This document shows, piece after piece, positions 34,715-45,032 of a DNA stretch of 64,000 nucleotides; positions within the stretch are counted from its first letter, which is position 1; every line of letters begins with the position of its first letter. This stretch comes from Vicugna pacos. Lineage: Eukaryota; Chordata; Mammalia; Artiodactyla; Camelidae. Location: NCBI RefSeq assembly GCF_048564905.1, contig NC_132993.1, forward strand, positions 72,509,001-72,573,000, given 5' to 3'. Under the pieces are notes generated by a model. It ran no database searches. It had not been told where the DNA came from and worked only from the letters and a program-made list of their open reading frames with translations. The position numbers and the translations under genes are program-made.

Positions 34715-37018
34715 GGACCTTACATCTGGGAGAGCCAGAGAGCTGTAGGAAATTGAAATTTCACCCATAAAGATTACATGCAAAAACCTACTCACTCCAA
34801 GGCCCAGTTCTGAGCTAGCATTTTGAAAAGTGCCTGGGTCGTATGTGAAGGAGATTCATTGACTGATTTTAGGGCGTGTGCCTAAGGAGCAGGAATCCAT
34901 TGACACTTTCTCCAGGAATGGAGGAGCTGGCTGGTGCCAGTTTATTTATTTGTTTTGTTTTGTTGTTGGCTCATCTTCTACCTAGCTTGCTCAACAATGG
35001 CAGAAGACATTTCTGACTTTCCCTCTCTAACTTAGTAGCACCTCTTGCCCTGCCCCGGATTTACCTGTGGACCTGACCCAGCTGTTGCTCCTCCAAAGCA
35101 ACCCCATCCTACCAGACCCAGTGGGTACCCTTGACCTGCACCAGAGCCCCTCCAAAGTGGCCCCTACCTTGGCAGTCCTGGTGGGTGCCTTAGCCAGCAC
35201 CAGCATAGTACCAAAGCAGCCCCTGCCCCAGAAGCCCACTCTGCATACTGGATTGCCTATAACCATTGTGGCCGGGCCTTACAGGCAGCTGCACCAAGTA
35301 TCAGGCCCACAAACTAGTGCAGCAATTGCAACCCAGCCATGAAAGGAGGACATGCAAGTCCGCACAGAAGACATTCCTGGAACACCTGAGTATGGCAACC
35401 GGGGGGACCACATTAATGGTTCCTTCAGGACACAAACAAGAACAAAGCTGGAGGTCTCACACTCCCTTATTTCAAACTACACTATAAAGTTATAGTAATT
35501 AAAACAGTATAGTACTAGCACAAAAACAGACACATAGATCAATGGAATGGAATAGAGAGCTCAGAAATAAACCTACACTTATATGGTCAATTAATTATGA
35601 CAAAGAAGGCAAGAATATACACTGAGAAAAGGATATTCTCTTCAAGAATGGTGTTGGGAAAATGGGACAGCTTCATGCAAAAGAATGGAACTGGACTTTT
35701 TTTTTTTATACCATATAGAAAAATAAACACAAAATGAATTAAAGACTTAAATATAAGAACTGAAATCATAAAACTGCTAGGAGAAAACATAGGCAGTATG
35801 CTCTTTGACATAGATCTTAGGAATATATTTTTTTTGGATCTGTCTCCTTAGGCAAGGGCAATAAAAGCAAAAATAAACAAATGGTTCTACATCAAACTAA
35901 AAAGCTTTTGCACTGAGAAGGAAAAGTTCAACACAACAAAAAGGTAATCTACTGCATCAGACAAGATATTTGCAAATGATATATCCAATAAGGAGTTAAT
36001 ATCCAAATCATATAAAGAAATCATACAACTCAATGTCAAAAAACTCCAAAAACTAGATTAAAAAATAAGCAGAGGACCTGAATAGACATTTCTCCAAAGA
36101 AGACATGTGGAAGGCCAACAGACTCATGAAAAGATGTTCAACATCACTGATCAGCAGGGAAACGCAAATGGAAACCACAATAAGATATCACTTCACATCT
36201 GTCAGGATGGCTATCTTCAAAAAGACTACAGGTAACAAGTGTTGGCAAGGATGTGAAGAAAAATGAACGCTTGTGCACTATTGGTGGGAATACAACTTGG
36301 TGCAGCCACCATGGAAAACAATATGGTGATTTCTCAAAAAATTAAAAGTAGAACTACTGTAATATCTAGCAATTTCACTTCTGAGTATTTACCTGAAGAA
36401 AACGACAATAATTTGAAAAGGTAGATGTAGTTTGCTCTTTGTGGCATTATCTACAATAGTCAAGGTATAGATGCAACCTGAGTATGCATCACTAAATTAA
36501 TGGATAAAGAAGATGTGGCATATATATGTATATATAGATATACACACACAATGGAAAGTCAGCCATAAAAAAAGATAAACATTTGCAACAGCCTGGATGG
36601 ACTTAGAGGATATTATGCTAAGTGAAATAAGTCAGAAAAAAGACATATACTATATGATTTTACTTATATGTAGGATCTACAAAACAAGAGAAACAAAAAA
36701 ATAGAAATAGATTCATAGATACAGAGAACAAATTTGTGGTTGCCAGAGAAGTAGGGGGTGAGGGAATGGGCAAAATAGGTGAAGGTTATTAAGAGGTAAA
36801 AACTCCTAGTTGTTAAACAAGTAAGTTACAGCACTGTAATATACAGCATAAGGAATATAATCAGTATTACAGTAATAATTCTGTATAATGACAGATGGTT
36901 ACTAGACTTATTGTAGTGGTCATTTTGTAATGTACTTATATGATGAATTACTATTTTGTACACCTGAAACTAGCATAATACTGCCCATCAGCTATACTTC
37001 AGTTAAAAAATAACAAAA
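34715..37018 (+). mobile_element. Rearranged L1: tandem-repeat 5' region joined to ORF2 end and 3' UTR
   Basis: Three parts follow in one orientation. Part 1 (34715 to about 35425) is GC-richer and carries a 59-bp tandem array, like the 5' UTR of older L1 elements. Part 2 (about 35428-36620) is the last third of ORF2, starting at 'AAGAACAAAGCTGGAGG' and passing 'GACACATAGATCAATGGAAT', 'GAATGGTGTTGGGAAAATGG', 'CATTTCTCCAAAGAAGAC' and 'CACTATTGGTGGGAATACAA'. Part 3 (to 37018) is the 3' UTR, ending 'TACACCTGAAACTAGCATA' and 'TATACTTCAGTTAAAAAATA'. ORF1 and the endonuclease and reverse transcriptase parts of ORF2 are missing between parts 1 and 2. No intact frame remains. Confidence 0.75.
35034..35245 (+). 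repeat. 59-bp tandem array inside the L1 5' region
   Basis: Imperfect units begin at about 35034, 35093, 35152 and 35211, an exact 59-bp period. The recurring core is CCAAAGYRRCCCC, then a CCTNNCAGACCC/CCTTGGCAGTCC-like block, GTGGGTRCCY, and CCTGCACCAG/CCAGCACCAG. The fourth unit is partial. A 59-bp unit shifts frame each time, so the overlapping 91-codon open stretch is not evidence for a protein. Tandem units in L1 5' regions often serve as promoter monomers in other mammals. That role here is inference. Confidence 0.8.
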
Positions 37019-37024
37019 CAAGGA

Positions 37025-38295
37025 TATAAAAGTCACAAAAATCTCACACAGAAGTAATATCCATTACTACTCCAGGGCATATATTTCCCTTTATTTTTAT
37101 GCACAAAGAATATAAGTGTATTTAATCTTTATAAAGAAATATGCTTTATTTTTACAGAGTAGAATGATGATGTATCACTTGTTTTATAGTCTGCTCTTTA
37201 ATTTATCAGTATATTAAGAACATAATGTTAGTAAATATTTCTATAGGACATAATGACAACAAATGGCTGCAAATATACTGGTTTTTATAACAGTAAACAA
37301 TGCTTTGTAGATGTTCTTAAGCATATGTTTTTATGTGTATCTCACTTCTTATTTTTCATGTCCATTACTAAATGTTGTATTATTATGCCAACTGTGATAA
37401 GCATTTTTAAGTTATTAATACTGTACCAGTCATAATCTCACTGGGAAAATAGGAACAGAAGAATAAAATGAGTTGAGGTTAAGCTTTTCCTGAATATGTA
37501 AATGTACATATGCGTTTTGTACACATGCACTTGAAGGTACATGTTTGCAGGTGTGTGAACATGTTCACCAAGTTCTTGAATCCCCCTTTTAGAATAGTAC
37601 CTGTCAAACTGTGTTGCTTTAGCTTTTGCTTCCCCTGTGTTTTTATTTTGGGCCTCATAATATGTAGTGCTCAGCACAGCATATATATTAAAAAATGTAC
37701 ATGAGAAACATGTCTGGATCAATAGATAATGTAAACTAAATGTGAAAAGTACTGTAAAAATAAAGAAATAACTATAATAATAGTTTTTGCCACCCAGACA
37801 GATACTTCTAAGATGCCAAGAAAATTATAACCAATGTACACAAAATAGTATCAGTCCCCACTAGTGATAGGAAAGTTGAAATATACTTAACCTTAGTGAT
37901 ATGTTTTTCTGATGTTAATGTCTTAGTATCTCACTTAGAATTTAAGTAGGAATATTTCTTTTCCTTTCTAAGAATTGCTTTTTTTCTATATATAGACTAT
38001 ATTCAGTACTTTCTTGAAAAAGTGGAATAAAGCTATTATAATTTTTAATAGTCATCCAAAGCCTTATGGGCAAATGTTTTCAGATAGGAGATTACACTTT
38101 CAAAAACAAGTGTCTTCCTCCACCTTGGAAAAATGCCATTATTCTCTGAATCATTCTGAATTAGATTTCATCTCAAGTCCTTTCTCTCAATGGAAATATT
38201 TTCACTGGCTAATTTTTATTAACTTGGTTTTACTTCAAAACTGATTTTTAGTATCGCATTAAATAAAAAGGAATACAGCTTTTGTTTTCCTAGCT
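37025..38295. other. AT-rich non-coding interval
   Basis: No gene. 37180-37340 faintly resembles an antisense old L1 3' region ('ATGGCTGCAAATATACTGG', 'TAAACAATGCTTTGTAGATG') but too weakly to call. Overlapping open stretches on both strands at 37438-37722 appear to be chance. Confidence 0.45.
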
Positions 38296-38304
38296 ATTTT
38301 CAAT

Positions 38305-38490
38305 CTTTCAAGATCCAGTTCAAATTCTAGATTGTCCACAAAAAAATACTCCCTAATCATGTTTCCATTTGTTTTATTTGTGTGCCTTTAGCAGTAGTAA
38401 TTTGTGTATTGATTGGAAGTGTAGCATATGTTATGCATTTTTACTTGTTTCACGGATAAAGAGCTCAGGGTCTTTGATTTAATTTAACCT
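38305..38490 (+). mobile_element. L2 (LINE2) fragment
   Basis: 'CAGTTCAAATTCTAGATTGT', 'AAATACTCCCTAATCATGTT' and 'CACGGATAAAGAGCTCAGGG' occupy positions equivalent to the L2 3' region (…ccaggaagccttccctgatc…ctgtgagctccttgagggcaggg). Strongly diverged. Confidence 0.5.
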
Positions 38491-38509
38491 TCTGTGCAGA
38501 AATGAATTA

Positions 38510-39035
38510 ACATAAAGGCAAGAGGTGGCTATCTTTAGAAAAGCCTGCTTACAAGATTGGCCCTTAGCTGACATCTGGGAATTCAGCACTTGACCAGCCC
38601 CTTATTTGTAAGAATGACTCACTGTGCCTCGACCGTTTGTATAAACATTATGATTTATGGTGAATACCAGTTTTCCTTCTGAGAGTCTGAAATTTAAGTA
38701 CATGATAGGCTGAGGGTGCTTACATCACCAGCCTCCAATGGAAAACTAAGGCGCTGAGTTTCTACTGGGCTTCCTTGGGCAAAATCATTGCATACGCTGC
38801 TGCATTTTTATTTTTGGGTAAAGAAACACGCTTAAATATGCCCCTTCGCAGGGGAGGGAGCATGAGGAATTATGTGCATTGTTTATCTCCAGACTCTGTC
38901 TCTTTCCTTTGCTGATACTGTGGTGTGTCCTTGCACTGTAAGAAGCCTCGGCCATGAGTACATCTACACACAGAGTCCTGTGAGTCATTCTAGCAAATTT
39001 CCAAATGTGAGAGTGGTCTGAGGGACCCCCAACGC
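38510..39035 (+). mobile_element. ERVL-type solo LTR fossil
   Basis: The blocks 'GCTGACATCTGGGAATTCAG' (about 38568), 'TATGATTTATGGTGAATACC' (38650), 'TACATGATAGGCTGAGGGTG' (about 38700), 'TGCATTTTTATTTTTGGGTA' (38801), 'GCCATGAGTACATCTACAC' (about 38952), 'GAGTCCTGTGAGTCATTCTA' and 'GAGGGACCCCCAACGCAC' follow the order of an old placental ERVL-type LTR. I am confident of the class but not of the subfamily. No complete internal region is recognisable next to it. Age is probably near the base of placentals. Open stretches within are not genes. Confidence 0.6.
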
Positions 39036-39039
39036 ACTT

Positions 39040-39580
39040 CATTACAAGCTACTAAGTCAGTCTATTATTCATGGATGGTATCAAGAGACATACGACTCGT
39101 GGGTCAGAAACAAAGGATTTTCTCACTAACAGCATAGAAGATAGCATGAGTATCATGCTTGTGCCAGTTCTCATTGCCCTACAAGTCCCAAAGGGGTGAA
39201 GCAGAGGGTCTTGGGTGGGGGCTGCTGCGCTCAGTGGGTTGGCATTGCAGCTGAGGAATACTGACCTTGGAGAATCTATCTCTTTTATAGACTTCCTATC
39301 TTTTGTCCTGGAGGGAGGCATTAAATTATCTTTTAAGACTGCTCGCTGCCAACATATCCTGAGAAATGGCCTGGGTAAATAGCATTCAAAATCTTGAACT
39401 TTAGAATACCCATCAAGAACATACGAGATGCTCAGGGCCCATGAAGATCACTTTGCCCAGTAATAGCCCTGCATATCCCACAAGACTGTAAACATCTCAA
39501 AAACAGTATACACGGTTTCTGATTTTTTAAATGCTATCAACGGCAGTTGCAGTGTTGAATACTACTCAAAAACTCAGTGA
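39040..39580. other. Unassigned GC-richer segment after an ERVL-type LTR
   Basis: About 300 bp (39040-39340) is distinctly less AT-rich than the neighbourhood and contains an 89-codon open stretch on the minus strand. It directly follows the LTR and may be an old flank or internal remnant of that element, or unique DNA. I see no definite family match. Confidence 0.35.
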
Positions 39581-39584
39581 CTTT

Positions 39585-40065
39585 TGCATTAGTTTCCTGT
39601 GGCTGCTATAACAAATTACCATGAATCTGGTGGCTTAAAACAATAAAAATACATTCTCTCACACTTCTGGAGGCTGAAAAGTCTGACATCAGTATCTCTG
39701 GGTCAACATGAGGTTGTTGACGGGTCGGAACTCCCTCTGCAAGCTCTAGGGGATAACTCATTCCTCACTTCTTCCAGCTTCTGGTGTTTGCCAGCATCCT
39801 TTGATTGTGGTCACATTATCCACTCCCCACTTCTGTGGTGACATTGCCTTATCTGTATAATGAAATCTCCCTCTGTCCCTCTCTTGTATAAGAATACATT
39901 TAGGGATTGCATTTAGGGGCCATTTTTATAATCCAGGATTATTGCCACATCTCAAGTTCCATAATTTAATCACATCTGTAAAGCATTTTTTTTTTTGCCT
40001 TATAAGGTAACATTTACAGGTTCCAGAAATTAGGCCATGCATATCTTTTGGGGAGCCACAGAATA
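39585..40065 (-). mobile_element. MLT1-type solo LTR (ERVL-MaLR), inverted
   Basis: The + strand starts TGCATTAGTTTCCTGTGGCT, continues 'CTATAACAAATTACCATGAA', 'GGTGGCTTAAAACAATAAAA', 'CTCTCACACTTCTGGAGGCT' and 'CTTCCAGCTTCTGGTGTTTG', and ends near 'TATCTTTTGGGGAGCCACA'. This is the reverse complement of an MLT1-group LTR, nearly full length. No clear 5-bp duplication could be found. A T run interrupts it near 39990. Placental-age fossil, related to the complete copy at 17.6 kb but in the other orientation. Confidence 0.8.
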
Positions 40066-40069
40066 TTTT

Positions 40070-41880
40070 AAAAGTTATATTGCCAAGATAATTAAAACTA
40101 GATCATTAGAAAATAGAGGAAAAAATCATTCAGTTATATAGCTGTAAATAGGAAGTATATTTTTGTTCTACTTCATTAATATGTCACCAGAAGCACTTTT
40201 AGACTGAAATACATATTTTGGATAAAAGAGATAAATATGAAACCTGAAATAGAAAGCAGAAGTATTTTTACATGTCAGCTAATAAAATTAGCAGTGGCTC
40301 TTACAGAAACTTGAAAATGAAATTTCCTAAAAAATAAAACATTTGCTTTTGTGGACTCAGAATTTGGAATTCCAATCATAATAGTCAACATTATTCATTT
40401 TTTCTTATTGTAAGTCAAAAAACAATAAGCAACACATTTTTCTAATATGTATTTTGAGAGAACACTGCTGTGTCAGGAATATACTAGAAGGAAATGAAAC
40501 GTAGTTTATAAACTTTGTAAAGATTTAACCTGTAAGAAAATTTACATTTACTGGGAGTTGCTTCATAAATTAAGTAACAATAAACAAAGACAATAAGATA
40601 AAAGCTAGAGTTGACTTTTATCAAAATATAATGAAAACTTTTGTTTACAATTGGGAAAACTGTCATATATGGGATAAGCTGCATTTGATTTCTAAATTCA
40701 CAATGAGTGGATTTCTCCAGGAATTGCTGGATGATCATATTTTTAGGAATGTTCTGGTGGAGATTTTTGTATGTGGCAAAAGAATCCTAGATGTGCTCTA
40801 ATGAAACCTATGCTTTTGATGTTAGAGAAGAAGAACCCTGGGAAATGTGGATATGCTCTGGCTTCTTACTCTAATATCACTTTTCCACTTAGGAGGATGA
40901 CTTGCCTGGAGCAAGATAAAGTCCAGAATTAGCTTAAGAGCACATTGTAAAGCACACTTCACACTCCCAGGGAGTTTTAGCGAGCACCCTAGAGCACAGT
41001 TAATGAATTATTTTTTGATCCCTCCGTGTTTTTTTTTTTTTTAATTAGGCTTAAACATGACAGTTAAGGAAAGTTAAAACATTTTATTCTATAAAGTTCA
41101 AAGTGGAAAGGAAGCATTAGCAATGCAAGTTTCCCCATGATGTTCTATCAGTGTTACTTAACTTTCTTTGGAGAATTAAAGGATAATTTTTATTCTTGAC
41201 CAATCTTGAGTTTCACTGCAAGACTTGCTGTGCTCCAGCACAGAGATAGATACTTTAAAATGACTTTCCAACTTTTGGCTATTCAACACACTAAGGGGAG
41301 TACAAGACCAAAACATGAAATAAGAAAATATAAAGAATTAATTATAAATGTAACTAAATAAAAGTACAAAATTCTGCTTAAAATGAATAACTTTGACTCC
41401 CCCAAACAGCATAGTAGTCACAGAGATGCATGCAACAAAAATATATATGGAATAGATGTATAAGGACACAAGCTACAGTTTAATATTAATAATATTGGTG
41501 GCTTATCTCAGTTATTATTATGCTTTTAAAAGAGCATGTATTCAGTCTTAACACTGCTCAAATAAAAATCATACATATTTAGTAACTGTATCTCTGGTCA
41601 CTAGCTGGATATTAAAAAGTGACTGCCTAGTAACAAAAAAGTGACAAGAATCCAACTGGTTTGGTCTAGACCTGGGACTAGATTCTAGGCAAAGAAAATG
41701 GAAATAATTAGTAATAAAACTATTGTACTTCAAATGAGCTGAAGAAATAAAGTTACATAAGACTATTTAATTCCAGACTGTTCAATAGAGTCCAATTTGC
41801 ATGAGCCTACTGTAGTCAAGGCAAGGTGAGGGTTGTTGCTCTGTTCACTCATTAACTCACTCAGGCTATGTTTTTCTTTT
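40070..41880. other. AT-rich non-coding interval
   Basis: No gene and no repeat that I can name. 40740-41000 is slightly GC-richer. A T run of about 13 lies at 41030-41042. Confidence 0.5.
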
Positions 41881-41884
41881 TCTT

Positions 41885-42560
41885 TTGAAATGGATTAAAT
41901 TTCATAAGAAGCTGTTAAAATTGTACAGAGAGGCCTCACAAAGATAATACCCTTTAAAAATAATATTTACATAACCATAATACATTGTCAGAAATAGGAA
42001 ATTGACATTAGTAAAATATTATTAAATCAAATATAGACATTATTCTGATTTCACCAGGTTTTATATCTTTTTCTTTTTTAGTGTATAGCTACAGAAATTT
42101 TTTATCACATATATAGATTAAACATCACTATAGTCAGGACATGGAACTGTTCAAATACCACAAAGAAACAACCTTACTCCTTAATAATCACACATTTCTT
42201 CAACTCCTAATCACCACTTTTTTGTTCTCTATCCTTAAAATGTTATCACTTCAAGAAAGTAATACAAATGGAATTTTATAGTATGTGATTGGAATTTTGT
42301 TCTTTTTTTGTTTGTGTGTTATAATTTTTTTTCTTTGATCAGCACAATGCCCTTGAGATCCACTCAAGCCATTGTAGGTGACGAAAGTTTATTTCTTTTT
42401 GTTGGTAAGTACTATTTTACTGTATGGCTATATCACAGTTTATCTATTCATCCATCTGGAAGACATTTGGATTGTTTCCAGGTTCTAGCTATTACAAAGA
42501 AAACAGCTATGAACATTCATTTACTACAGAGTTATTCATTCTTAACTCTATAAGAAATCA
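41885..42560 (-). mobile_element. Old L1 3' UTR, inverted
   Basis: Antisense L1 3' UTR motifs: 'TTACATAACCATAATACATT' (about 41968), 'AGAAATAGGAAATTGACATT' (about 41990), 'CACTATAGTCAGGACATGG' (about 42126), 'TGCCCTTGAGATCCACTCAA' (about 42348), 'TTATCTATTCATCCATCTGG' (about 42439) and 'CATTTGGATTGTTTCCAGG' (about 42463). L1ME-like age. Two open stretches of 69 and 81 codons are chance frames in it. Confidence 0.75.
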
Positions 42561-42569
42561 CCTACCAGC

Positions 42570-43620
42570 AATGGATGAAGAGTTCCAATTACTCTGTATC
42601 CTTACAAGACAACATATATTGATTAAGGACTAAGTACATGCAAGACACAATACAAGTATCCAAAACTTAAAGCAAATTGGACATAGGCTTGCCTTTATAA
42701 CTTAGTAAGGGAAGCGGATTTTATAAAACTGAGCAATTTGTTAAATGGGGAATGTAGAAAAGTCACTCTTTGTCAAGGTTTTAAATAATATTAGAGTTCC
42801 AAGATATAATACATTCTATAGAAAATTATTTGAGTACATACTTAAGATCACTACTAAATAAAAAATGATTGGAAAGCCCTGATTAAACAATCCCCACATT
42901 TTAGAAATGACAGAACTGTGGATTGAGGAGCTGGTGCCTTCATTATGGTCATAAAAATACAAATGAAAGAAATTCAGATTAGAACCCCAGGTCTTTTGTT
43001 GTTATTTTCATATTTTTTCACTATGTTACAGGGCCACTAATGAATAATTTTTCTTATTTCATAGGTGTTATACCTAAAAATATTCTCACAATTTAAGAAA
43101 AACTAGTGTTATAAAAACATATCATTTTCCATTGCCAAGAAATGGGATAAAATAAAAACTAACATCCACTACAATGAAATCAATGAAGAAAATAATATGG
43201 CAATTTGAACGTCTCCTTTGAAATAAAACATCATTAAAATACTGGTTGTGAATAGCAACTAAAAAAATCAAATTATAGGCTTAGCACAAACTTTTCTTTT
43301 TCTGGTTGTGAGAAAGTAGAAACAGAAACTAAATATGCTCCATTAGTTGACACTTTATGAAAACAGTTTCAGGGGTACTAGGGTCCCTGAACTCATACCC
43401 ATCTTTTATAGTTTTCAAATTCTAGTTTTAAGTGAAATATTTTACCTTTCTATTAATATTTGGTTTTAATATTTTAATGATTATTTGGTAAGTGTAAGAA
43501 TTTTCTCCAAATGAAATTAGTCCATGTTCTCAACAATTAATGCAAGTGGAAATGAAACAGCTATACTTCTCAGACAAAAGTAATTAGTTATTGTATTTGG
43601 AAAACACTCATTGTATTGTC
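42570..43620. other. AT-rich non-coding interval
   Basis: No gene and no repeat that I can name. Confidence 0.5.
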
Positions 43621-44385
43621 GGATTCTGATAATAGAAACACTATCATTTATTTTTTTTTAAAGTCAGACAAGATGATACCACATATATCATGGAAAAATA
43701 TGGGTAGGGAAGATAATCAGGGCTATAAATTATACACCAAAAATCTCTATATTCAAAACAATATGGTGCTAATTAATGAAGAGACAAAGAGATCAATAGA
43801 ATATAACAGAAAATACAGAAAGAAAGTTACTTATATGAAGACATTTAGTGTACTAAGATGTTGATATCCAAATACCTGAGGCAGAAAGGTCTATTTAAAT
43901 GCTCCTGGTACAATCTGTCATTTGGGAAAATATAAGGTTAATTCTATTCTTTACACTGTATGCAAGAATTAACTCTAAAAGGATCAGAAACCTAAATGTA
44001 AAACATGAAACTATCCAAATAGCAGAAGAAAACATGAGTGAAGTTTTCTATAACCTGGATATGAAGAAAAGTTTTGTAATCAGATACAATAAAAAATGAT
44101 TCATACTTTGGTCCACATAGAAATAATTTTAAAAGACTTTTGCATGGCAAACTAAACCAAACAAAAATAACAAAAACATCATAAGCCAAGTAAAAAACTA
44201 GATGACAAATGGGAATTAAATATATACAAATATATACATATTCAATATAAAGAGCAACATCTCAAATATATAAAAAAAGTTTTTAAAATTAAGGAATTTC
44301 CAAAAATTATTAAAAAAAAAAAGCAAAAGTTAGGAAAAAAAGTTGCATAAAATATATTAAAATATCCTTATACTAACATTTAAAA

Positions 44386-44575
44386 ATAAACAAGTTTGTA
44401 CTGTATAGCACAGGGAACTACATTCAATATCTTACAGTAATGTAGGGTGAAAGAAAATATGAAAAATGAATATATGTATGTTACTATATGACTGAAGCAT
44501 TGTGCTGTACACCAGAAATTAACACAACATTGTAATCTGACTATAATTCAATAAAAGTATATTTAAAAAGATATC
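44386..44575 (+). mobile_element. Young-type L1 3' end inserted into the ancient L1
   Basis: 'CTGTATAGCACAGGGAACTA', 'CATTCAATATCTTACAGTAA', 'TATGACTGAAGCATTGTGCT', 'GTACACCAGAAATTAACACA' and the terminal 'CTATAATTCAATAAAAGTAT' are the cetartiodactyl/camelid-type L1 3' terminus with its AATAAA signal. About 190 bp, 5'-truncated. It sits inside the older L1, which resumes after it, giving a clear order of insertions. Confidence 0.85.
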
Positions 44576-44982
44576 CTTAAATATGAAAATATATTTAACA
44601 TCATATATGAAAAAAAGTTACATAAATCAAAACTTCAAATACAATTTGTCACATACCAACCTCGCAAAAATTTAGAAATTTGACAATACATTCTATTGAT
44701 GAAGCTGTGGAGACACGTCTATAGATTGCAAGTGAAATGCAAAATGGCAAACCCCCTGTGGAAAGGAATTTGGTGATATTTTGTAGAATTATCTATGCAG
44801 TTGTCCTTTGAGACAGCCATCACACATTCATGAATCTACCATGAAGATACAGTTTCAATAATACAAAATATATACACACAAGACTATTTACCATAGCATT
44901 ATTTGTAATTGAAAAATTTTGAAAATGATATAACACAAACATGATAAATTCATTGAATTAATATGATCTCTATCTGGCTATC

Positions 44983-44988
<6 letters not shown>

Positions 44989-45030
<42 letters not shown>
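44989..45030. repeat. (CA)21 microsatellite
   Basis: 21 uninterrupted CA dinucleotides lie directly before 'ATGGCATACTATGCAGC'. This is the position in L1 3' regions where a degenerate 'atatata/acacac' stretch lies, so the tract probably expanded from L1 sequence. Its length and purity make it likely to be polymorphic. Confidence 0.97.

Positions 45031-45032
<2 letters not shown>

Noticed and set aside
35027-35266. 79-codon minus-strand open stretch
   Set aside because: Antisense of the same GC-rich tandem region, open because of composition.
35067-35342. 91-codon Pro/Leu-rich open stretch as a small protein
   Set aside because: It runs through the 59-bp tandem units and flanking L1 5' sequence. 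A 59-bp period does not keep frame, so protein-level selection is unlikely.
35410-35430. Splice acceptor (GGTTCCTTCAG) at the L1 junction as proof of a spliced L1 RNA
   Set aside because: In a spliced product the acceptor sequence would have been removed with the intron, yet here it is kept on the 5' side of the junction. A simple deletion or recombination explains it better.
37180-37340. Inverted old L1 3' fragment
   Set aside because: A few motifs resemble antisense L1, but the similarity is too weak and patchy to list as a feature.
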